Shown here piece by piece: positions 5,128-10,235 of a DNA stretch of 10,235 bases. The translations under genes were made by a program, and so were the position numbers. A model generated the notes under the pieces. It had not been told where the DNA came from, did no database searches, and saw nothing but the letters and a program-made list of their open reading frames with translations. Origin of the DNA: Halocynthiibacter sp049608145 (GTDB lineage Bacteria > Pseudomonadota > Alphaproteobacteria > Rhodobacterales > Rhodobacteraceae); contig NZ_JBMYXF010000073.1 in NCBI RefSeq assembly GCF_049608145.1, forward strand, positions 1 to 10,235, written 5' to 3'. Position 1 is the stretch's first letter; each line of letters opens with the position of its first letter.

Positions 5128-6744
5128 TCAGATTTTCCCATCGTAAGCGCGCGCTTCAATTTCCGCGGCAATCACCGTGAAGGTATCAGCAGATTTCGCG
5201 GCCTCAAGGGCTGCGCGCAACTCAATACGATTTGTCACACGGTAGCCCTGCCCACCAAGGGAACGCCCGAGGCTGGCGAAATCATGTCGCCCAAAGGCCA
5301 CACCGTGTTTCGCCATTTGGCGGCCACGTTGCTTGAGCTCAATCAAAGCCAATTCTGCATCGACGAACACCACGAAAATCGGGTTGCCACCAAGTTCCGC
5401 CGCCGTCGCCAGTTCCCCCGCGCACATCAAGGTGCCCGCATCACCGGAAAAGCTGATGACCTGCTGATCTGGCGCCGCCATTTTTGCGCCCATTGCCAAA
5501 GGCAGGGCACAGCCCATGGTACATAAAGCCGAGCTTTGCAAAAGGCCGCGTGGCCCGTCACATTGCCAGATTTGCGACAATAAAATCCGATGCGCGCCAC
5601 TGTCAGCCGTGGCGATGGTGCCTTCTGGCATAGTGTCACGACATTCCGCGATCACCGCTGCAGGCCCCCAGTCCTCACGCGTATCAAACAGGTCGGAAAG
5701 CGCCGCTTTCGCCGTCGCAATCTCATTACCGGACCAGGTTTCAACCGGTTCAACACCCAGCCCCAGCGCCTTCAGACTTTCGCCAGTATGGGCGATGAAA
5801 TTCACAGTCGCTTGGTGCATGTAGTGGTCGTTCATCACGGGGGCAATGTCGATAACGTTGACCTGCTCAGGATCCCAAATCTCGCGCCAACCCGGACGCA
5901 TTTCAATAGGGTCATAGCCCGCACAGATGATCATATCCGCGTCCTTCACGAAGGGCACAAGAACCGTATCCGCACGCGGAGACAGGCCCGCACCACCAAG
6001 GCAAAGCGGGTGATCCTCACGCAGTACACCTTTGGCTTTATAGCTGGTGATGACCGGGATGTTGAAGGTCTCTGCAAAGCTTTGCAGTTCCGCATGTGAT
6101 CCTTCGCTTAGCACGTCTAATCCGGCAATTATCACCGGACGTTTGGCATTCGCCAGCCATCCACGCGCCTGCGCGAGGTCAGGTCCCGCGGGCACAACCG
6201 GGCTTGCAGGCGCAAGGCGCCGCAGGCGTTTGGGGGTAACCTGCATATCCGCAACTGAAATCGGCACATCAATATGCACAGGGCCCGGGCGCGGTGACAT
6301 CGCTATGGAAACCGCTTTATCCGCAATGATATCAGCGCCTTCTGCGGTCAATTTAAAGGTTGCCTTAGTGATTTCGCCCAGCACCGCCTGATGATCCAAG
6401 ACTTGGTGCGTATAGGTCAAAGCTTCGTCATCATCGACACAACCAGACAGCACGATCATTGGCACGCGGTCTTGATGCGCGTTGGCAATGACATTGACAC
6501 CGTTCAACACGCCAGGCCCCAAAGTCGCGACCAAAATCGCAGGTGCGCCATCCACATGATGCACGCCCTCGGCCATGAAACCTCCGGCATTTTCATGCTT
6601 GCACAGGATGAATTTAATACCAGCACGTTCCAGCGCATCGACCATGGTCAGAACCTCGCCACCGGGCATGCCAAAGGCGTGGCGACAGCCGGCCTCATAT
6701 AGGCGGCGGGCGACCAGATCTGCGGCGCGTGTTACTTCAGTCAT
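5128..6744 (-). CDS. ThDP-dependent enzyme, acetolactate synthase-like, with altered cofactor motif
   Basis: Such enzymes cleave or form C-C bonds next to a carbonyl using thiamine diphosphate. At 538 aa the product has the three expected domains: PYR (about 1-165) with the cofactor-activating Glu51 in CKHENAGGFMAEG, a central domain (about 185-330), and PP (about 360-535). In the PP domain the usual GDG is GDA (434-436, FSGDAGTLMCAGELATA). The Asn that normally binds Mg at the far end of the motif is Val461, next to Asp462 (VFVDAELALIELKQ). The cofactor site is therefore non-standard, though the fold is intact. The first ATG overlaps the upstream dehydrogenase stop as ATGA, with AAGGA 8 bases before it. 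It is shorter than Xsc or most acetolactate synthase large subunits, and no regulatory small subunit is adjacent. The substrate is unknown: a decarboxylase or lyase producing or consuming an acid for the CoA-transferase would fit. Confidence 0.85.
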   Translation of the reverse strand: MTEVTRAADLVARRLYEAGCRHAFGMPGGEVLTMVDALERAGIKFILCKHENAGGFMAEGVHHVDGAPAILVATLGPGVLNGVNVIANAHQDRVPMIVLSGCVDDDEALTYTHQVLDHQAVLGEITKATFKLTAEGADIIADKAVSIAMSPRPGPVHIDVPISVADMQVTPKRLRRLAPASPVVPAGPDLAQARGWLANAKRPVIIAGLDVLSEGSHAELQSFAETFNIPVITSYKAKGVLREDHPLCLGGAGLSPRADTVLVPFVKDADMIICAGYDPIEMRPGWREIWDPEQVNVIDIAPVMNDHYMHQATVNFIAHTGESLKALGLGVEPVETWSGNEIATAKAALSDLFDTREDWGPAAVIAECRDTMPEGTIATADSGAHRILLSQIWQCDGPRGLLQSSALCTMGCALPLAMGAKMAAPDQQVISFSGDAGTLMCAGELATAAELGGNPIFVVFVDAELALIELKQRGRQMAKHGVAFGRHDFASLGRSLGGQGYRVTNRIELRAALEAAKSADTFTVIAAEIEARAYDGKI

Positions 6745-7976
6745 TTGTTGGATCCTTCGGCGATATTTGCGTAACCCTCACGGGTTTGCGGCACCTTAAT
6801 GCCCAGCAATCCACCTGCAACCTGTGTTTTGAGAATTTGCGCGGTTCCTCCCCCAATTGTGAACATACGCACGTCGCGATACATACGTTCAAGCGGTTCC
6901 TGGTTGCCATATCCGCGCGCGCCAAACATTTGCAACGCATCATTCACAACCTGAATGGCGTTTTCAGAGGCAAACATTTTCGCCCGCGCCGCCAGATGCA
7001 TGTCGGGAAACCCTTTCCCACACAGCGTCTGCGCCGCCTCACGCAACATCAGGCGTGCGGCATGGGTCTTTGCATCCATCTCAGCAAGCATCCACTGTAA
7101 ACCTTGGAATTCCGCCAAAGGACGCCCGAATTGTTCCCGTTCCTTCAGATAACGCGTGGCATGACCCAGCGCACCCGCAGCAATTCCCATGGCAATCGTA
7201 CCCGCCCCCACGCGTTGGCTGTTATATGCGGTCATCAAATCGGCAAAGCCGCGTTTAAACCCAGAAGGTGGGCTGACGACCATATCATCCGCAATGAACA
7301 CATCGTTGAAATGCAATTCTGCTTCGGGCATACCGCACAACCCCATGGTGCGTTCGCGGCGCGCAACAGAAAACCCTGCGCAGGCATCGCCATTATCTGG
7401 ATCGTGCAGCACCAAAAAGCCCCCAATCCCAAGATCTACGCCGCTTTCGTCCTGCACCCGCGCAAAAATTAGATGCAGCTTTGAAACACCCCCGCCGGTG
7501 ATCCAGTGTTTGCATCCGTTCAACCGATACCCGCCCGCAACCTTTTGCGCAGTGCTGGACATTTCGGTGGCGGCGGACCCCGCACCGGGCTCTGTGATAC
7601 AGATCGCAGGTTTATCCCCCGCCAGCACATATTTCGCACAGAATTTCTTTTGTTCCTCAGTCCCATACGCCATCACGGCACTGATACCGCCCATATTGGC
7701 TTCAACAATGATGCGTGCGGTCAAAGTGCAGTGTCGCGCCACCTCTTCAACCACATCCACAACCTGCAAAAAACTTGCGCCCTGCCCGCCATATTGACGT
7801 GGGATCGACATCCCCATGAGGTTGGCCGCGACAAGATCTGGGATGTTGTCATGGCAATACTCACGGGTTTCGTCCCACTGCGACGCACGTGCAGCAAGGG
7901 TCGGACCAAGGGCACGGGCCGCTTTTAACAACGTGGTTTCAACGGGGTTCATCGGAGAGGCAGAAAGATCAGACAT
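6741..7976 (-). CDS. Acyl-CoA dehydrogenase-fold flavoprotein lacking the catalytic Glu (possible acyl-CoA desulfinase)
   Basis: The 411-aa protein has the full acyl-CoA dehydrogenase architecture: an N-terminal helical domain, a middle beta domain with CITEPGAGSAATEM (126-139) and KHWITGGG, and a C-terminal helical domain with REQFGRPLAEFQGLQ and MFGARGYG. The catalytic base is missing. The helix-G position used by isovaleryl- and long-chain enzymes is Gln254 (YNSQRVGAG), and the C-terminal position used by medium- and short-chain enzymes is Gly376 (FTIGGGTAQI). From memory, 3-sulfinopropionyl-CoA desulfinase of Advenella has Gln and Gly at precisely these places and does not dehydrogenate. 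Arg88 (TLTARII) may correspond to its active-site Arg84. First gene of the operon; ATG 7976 is chosen for the AAGGA 9-13 bases upstream, with Met9 as an alternative. It is divergent from the lysR gene. The fold is certain; desulfination is inference, and other CoA-ester eliminations are possible. Confidence 0.85.
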   Translation of the reverse strand: MSDLSASPMNPVETTLLKAARALGPTLAARASQWDETREYCHDNIPDLVAANLMGMSIPRQYGGQGASFLQVVDVVEEVARHCTLTARIIVEANMGGISAVMAYGTEEQKKFCAKYVLAGDKPAICITEPGAGSAATEMSSTAQKVAGGYRLNGCKHWITGGGVSKLHLIFARVQDESGVDLGIGGFLVLHDPDNGDACAGFSVARRERTMGLCGMPEAELHFNDVFIADDMVVSPPSGFKRGFADLMTAYNSQRVGAGTIAMGIAAGALGHATRYLKEREQFGRPLAEFQGLQWMLAEMDAKTHAARLMLREAAQTLCGKGFPDMHLAARAKMFASENAIQVVNDALQMFGARGYGNQEPLERMYRDVRMFTIGGGTAQILKTQVAGGLLGIKVPQTREGYANIAEGSNK

Positions 7977-8014
7977 CAGGGCATCCTTATTTGGGTTACC
8001 CGTCGCTAAGCCGC

Positions 8015-8042
8015 TTGAAACTTAACATCAATCGAATATAAA
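8015..8042 (+). promoter_or_regulatory. lysR promoter with overlapping LysR-type site
   Basis: TTGAAA (8015-8020) and TATAAA (8037-8042) are 16 bases apart, giving a leader of about 20 nt for the LysR gene. The -35 is contained in TTGAAACTTAACATCAA (8015-8031), a TTGA-N9-TCAA inverted repeat that also fits the T-N11-A rule for LysR-family sites. Binding there would allow self-repression and control of the divergent operon starting at 7976. I found no equally good promoter for that operon in the 94-bp gap. Confidence 0.4.
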
Positions 8043-8070
8043 TGAATTATTAATTAAGGAATACTGAAGC

Positions 8071-8931
8071 ATGAATATCCAAAGCCTGCGCACCCTGCTT
8101 AGCATCTCAGAAACCGGATCTTTTTCGGCCACTGCCGAAATGCTGAACATGACATTGCCTGCGGTTTCAATGCAGATGAAAGCGCTGGAAGCAAGCCTGG
8201 GCCAAAAGCTGTTTGACCGCTCCGCACGCCCGCCCCGCATGACACCCGAAGCCCGGGCACTTTTGCCAGATGTTCGGATCATTTTGGACGCACGCGCACG
8301 GATCAAAGCCATGGGACAGGACAGCGATGTGTTGCGCGGCCGTTTCCGCATCGGATTTGTGCCAACCACCAGTGTGCGCTTGCTGCCAGGTTTTCTGAAA
8401 CAAGCCCGCTTGAATGCATCAGAGGCCACATTCGAAGCCTCAACCGGGCTGTCCGCAACCCTGTGCAGCGCGGTCCAGTCTGGCACGTTGGATTGCGCAG
8501 TGGTCACAGATGATGACCTGCCCGACGGATTGCATTGCACGCGGATCACCACCGAAGACATGGCCTTGGCCCTGCCTGATGGATTTGAAAACAAAGACCT
8601 TTCCGCATTATCCGGCACATTACCTTTCCTGCAATTCCTACCTGCAGGTGGTATCGGGCGGCACATCGGAACCTGGCTTCGGGAAAACAAACACCAGCCA
8701 AAAGATCGCATCACCTTTGATATGGTTGAACCGATTATCGAATGCCTGTCCCATGGGATTGGCTATACTATTTTGCCGCGTCCGGATCTGGAACGCTGGC
8801 CAGATAAACCCTTTCAGATCCGCACCCTGCCCGGCACGCCCTTAACGCGGGATCTGGTCTTTGTCGCGCGCGACGGTATGCTGGCCGATACAACCCGCAA
8901 CCGGATCTTAACGATGCTTCAGAACCGCTGA
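8071..8931 (+). CDS. LysR-family transcriptional regulator
   Basis: The 286-aa protein begins with the LysR winged helix-turn-helix (about residues 2-60: LRTLLSISETGSFSATAEML, then AVSMQMKALEASLGQKLFDR), followed by a linker helix. The C-terminal part is a periplasmic-binding-protein-like effector domain (about 90-286, starting GRFRIGFVPTTSVRLLPGF). The start is ATG 8071 with AAGGA about 10 bases before it. It lies 94 bp from, and divergent to, the dehydrogenase/ThDP/CoA-transferase operon, the classical arrangement for a LysR regulator and its target. The natural inducer is likely a substrate or intermediate of that operon (inference). Its last 13 bases overlap the 3' end of the convergent Crp/Fnr gene. 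Confidence 0.92.
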   Translation: MNIQSLRTLLSISETGSFSATAEMLNMTLPAVSMQMKALEASLGQKLFDRSARPPRMTPEARALLPDVRIILDARARIKAMGQDSDVLRGRFRIGFVPTTSVRLLPGFLKQARLNASEATFEASTGLSATLCSAVQSGTLDCAVVTDDDLPDGLHCTRITTEDMALALPDGFENKDLSALSGTLPFLQFLPAGGIGRHIGTWLRENKHQPKDRITFDMVEPIIECLSHGIGYTILPRPDLERWPDKPFQIRTLPGTPLTRDLVFVARDGMLADTTRNRILTMLQNR

Positions 8932-9614
8932 TCGTCGATACCTAGGGTGGGTTTGGCAAGCCCTGTCAAGTCGTCCTTTTGGGTCAGACGTACATCATAC
9001 CCTTTTACTTCAACCCCGTAGGGTCCCAACGCTTTGATCGCGCGTGACAGGTTTTCCGGGGTCATGCCCAGATAAGATGCAAGCGCACGTTTTTCCAACG
9101 GCAAGCGGAATTCATCTGCACCATATTCCGCGCTTTTGCGCAGCATATAATTCGCCAACCGTTCAATAGAGGACCGCAGTTTCAGGTTCTTGCTGCTTTT
9201 CACAACCGACCGGTAACATTGTGCAAGTTCCGTTACCACGGCACGGGCAAATCCGGCGTCTTTATCGAACACATCACGCACATCCCCCGATGGCAGCATG
9301 ATAATACGCGATTTTTCCATGGTTCGGGAACTCATGAGATAGGGCGCATCGCGCACAGTGGCCGCAAGGATAAACGTCGAGACCGGGCGCACAATCGCCA
9401 TGGTGCTGTCGTTGCCATTCCAGGACGCGTAAAGTTCCACACTGCCCGACATCAGCACATGCAAAAAATCGGCGCGATCCCCTTCCTGGGTCAGATCAAC
9501 CTGCGGCGGGAACATCTGCACATAAGCCCCGCGCATCAGCCGGTCAAAATTTGCAGATTCCATATTTCTGAAGAGATCCAGTTTCAGGATCTCGGGTATG
9601 TCTGACTCGCGCAT
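8919..9614 (-). CDS. Crp/Fnr-family regulator without Fe-S cysteines (NarR/Nnr/Dnr type)
   Basis: The 231-aa protein has a cyclic-nucleotide-type sensor domain (about 15-125), a long dimerisation helix (about 120-150) and a C-terminal winged helix (about 150-215). The recognition helix reads TPENLSRAIKAL, with Glu187, Ser190 and Arg191 forming the E-x-x-S-R pattern that reads TTGAT half-sites in FNR. Only one cysteine (Cys133) is present, so an FNR-type [4Fe-4S] cluster cannot form. That leaves nitrate/nitrite or NO sensing, as in Paracoccus NarR or the Nnr/Dnr regulators. Its position divergent from narK recalls Paracoccus narR, which I remember as lying next to narK. A GGGAGAG lies about 9 bases before the ATG. 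An FNR-type site centred 45 bp upstream of the start suggests self-regulation. The exact subfamily is not settled. Confidence 0.88.
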   Translation of the reverse strand: MRESDIPEILKLDLFRNMESANFDRLMRGAYVQMFPPQVDLTQEGDRADFLHVLMSGSVELYASWNGNDSTMAIVRPVSTFILAATVRDAPYLMSSRTMEKSRIIMLPSGDVRDVFDKDAGFARAVVTELAQCYRSVVKSSKNLKLRSSIERLANYMLRKSAEYGADEFRLPLEKRALASYLGMTPENLSRAIKALGPYGVEVKGYDVRLTQKDDLTGLAKPTLGIDDQRF

Positions 9615-9652
9615 GGCTGGCTCTCTCCCGTTATGCGGGTTTTATCAATCAA

Positions 9653-9666
9653 TTGACAAAAATCAA
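9653..9666. promoter_or_regulatory. FNR/NarR-type site near the Crp/Fnr gene
   Basis: TTGACAAAAATCAA differs by one base from the palindrome TTGAT-N4-ATCAA recognised by FNR-like regulators. It is centred about 45 bp from the start codon of the Crp/Fnr gene, which is so close that repression or self-control is more likely than class II activation of that gene. Confidence 0.5.
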
Positions 9667-9765
9667 GCCGCATTTTTCATTCTGCAATTCAAGCCTTGAT
9701 GAAACGTCACACCTCACACAAAGAAATTCGCCTATCCATTTATTTCAACTGGCAAAAAACCACTT

Positions 9766-9779
9766 TTGATCTGCATCAA
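9766..9779. promoter_or_regulatory. Perfect FNR/NarR-type site in the narK promoter
   Basis: TTGATCTGCATCAA is an exact match to TTGAT-N4-ATCAA. It lies about 72-85 bases before the narK start codon, as expected for anaerobic or nitrate-responsive activation. The best -10 candidate by eye, TATAGG (9793-9798), is closer than the usual -41.5 arrangement would require, so the transcription start is uncertain. A 5-bp GC hairpin (GCCCG / CGGGC, 9817-9831) lies in the presumed leader. Confidence 0.75.
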
Positions 9780-9850
9780 GTTTTTGACATGCTATAGGGC
9801 GCAAACCCAGATCGGAGCCCGCCGAACGGGCAGAATATCTGGAGGGACAG

Positions 9851-10235
9851 ATGGAGCTACAAAACAAAGCCACAAGTCTCTGGCGAAATTTCTTTAACGT
9901 CAGAATGGTTCAAATCCGCACTTTCCACATGACGTGGTTTGCGTTTTTCGCATGTTTCTTTGCTTGGTTTGGCATCGCGCCAATGATGATCATCGTGCGC
10001 GAAGAACTGGGCCTGACCAAATCTCAGGTCGGCTGGACAATCATCGCATCTGTTGCCGTGACCGTCTTTGCCCGCTTCTTTATCGGCTGGTTCTGTGACC
10101 GGGTCGGGCCACGCATCGCATATACATCCCTGCTGCTTGTTGGGTCTTTGCCTGTTGCTGGTATCGGTCTTGCGAACAGCTTTGAAAGCTTTCTGATTTT
10201 CCGCCTTTTGATCGGTGTGATTGGCGCGTCATTCG
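9851..10235 (+). CDS. narK: NarK1-type nitrate/nitrite transporter, N-terminal part
   Basis: This inner-membrane major facilitator protein imports nitrate, with proton symport expected for the NarK1 type. Only the first 128 codons are inside the window, and the frame is open at the right edge. The start is well supported by GGAGGG about 6 bases upstream. Visible features are the N-terminal RTFHMTWFAFFACFFAWFGIAP (first helix, about 23-44), VREELGLTKSQVGW, Arg75 in the second helix (a likely nitrate-binding Arg), MFS motif A as GWFCDRVGPR (79-88), and FRLLIGVIGASF leading into the nitrate signature. The opening is like NarK1, not NarK2. The FNR-type site upstream and the divergent Crp/Fnr gene support a role in nitrate respiration or denitrification. 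The genes that follow are outside the window. Confidence 0.92.
   Translation, partial: MELQNKATSLWRNFFNVRMVQIRTFHMTWFAFFACFFAWFGIAPMMIIVREELGLTKSQVGWTIIASVAVTVFARFFIGWFCDRVGPRIAYTSLLLVGSLPVAGIGLANSFESFLIFRLLIGVIGASF

Noticed and set aside
5128..6744. Sulfoacetaldehyde acetyltransferase (Xsc) as identity of the ThDP enzyme
   Set aside because: It was considered because of the possible organosulfur context. The protein is shorter than Xsc, has an atypical GDA motif, and no phosphate acetyltransferase gene is nearby. The specific name is not supported.
8028..8714. Minus-strand open frame opposite the LysR gene (228 codons)
   Set aside because: It is a shadow of the LysR reading frame with no domain, and it would begin inside lysR.
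8941..8955. Hairpin GGGTTTGGCAAGCCC as a terminator for lysR
   Set aside because: It lies inside Crp/Fnr codons, includes a G-T pair and is not followed by a T tract.
1..10235. CRISPR arrays, tRNA or rRNA genes, IS elements
   Set aside because: I saw no spaced direct repeats of CRISPR type, no cloverleaf with a TTCGANTC arm, no rRNA-like sequence and no transposase. The only tandem array is the short-unit one at 1-47.

Overview
The window looks like chromosomal DNA of a marine Rhodobacterales (Roseobacter-group) alphaproteobacterium. The grounds are a 298-residue RpoH, an RluD-type pseudouridine synthase divergent from a DUF6476 membrane protein, alphaproteobacterial-looking metabolic genes of about 55-60% GC, and a Crp/Fnr regulator divergent from narK. 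This placement rests on gene content and recalled family knowledge, not on a search.

Layout. (1) 1-1250: an 8-bp tandem repeat runs off the left edge, followed by rpoH on the minus strand with a clear terminator and a plausible promoter. (2) 1246-2115: an orphan Imm11 (DUF1629) family immunity-like gene on the minus strand. Its 5' half is AT-rich and its frame is broken at an eight-A run. Behind it lies a 193-bp gap holding a 12-bp inverted repeat. (3) 2116-3478: rluD on the minus strand and a DUF6476 gene on the plus strand, with start codons that overlap. (4) 3485-3920: an AT-rich segment that would usually be left blank. It encodes two small membrane proteins (59 and 51 aa) on the minus strand, coupled through an ATGA overlap, and a palindrome. 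(5) 3920-7976: a tight three-gene minus-strand operon made of an acyl-CoA dehydrogenase-fold enzyme, a ThDP enzyme and a class III (CaiB/BaiF) CoA-transferase. A divergent LysR regulator follows at 8071-8931. (6) 8919-10235: a cysteine-poor Crp/Fnr regulator on the minus strand, and the start of a NarK1-type nitrate transporter on the plus strand that is cut by the right edge. Two FNR-type sites lie between them.

How the genes may work together. The three-gene operon is the most interesting part. The acyl-CoA dehydrogenase homologue has Gln and Gly at the two positions where the family normally keeps its catalytic Glu. As I recall, that combination is the hallmark of 3-sulfinopropionyl-CoA desulfinase (Acd of Advenella), and in Variovorax a class III CoA-transferase feeds that enzyme. 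The operon may therefore activate an acid to its CoA ester and remove a leaving group such as sulfinate, under LysR control. The ThDP enzyme has an unusual cofactor-binding motif and would be a new partner. The Crp/Fnr and narK pair is the start of a nitrate-respiration or denitrification locus. rpoH, rluD and DUF6476 look like core genome into which the Imm11 gene has been inserted.
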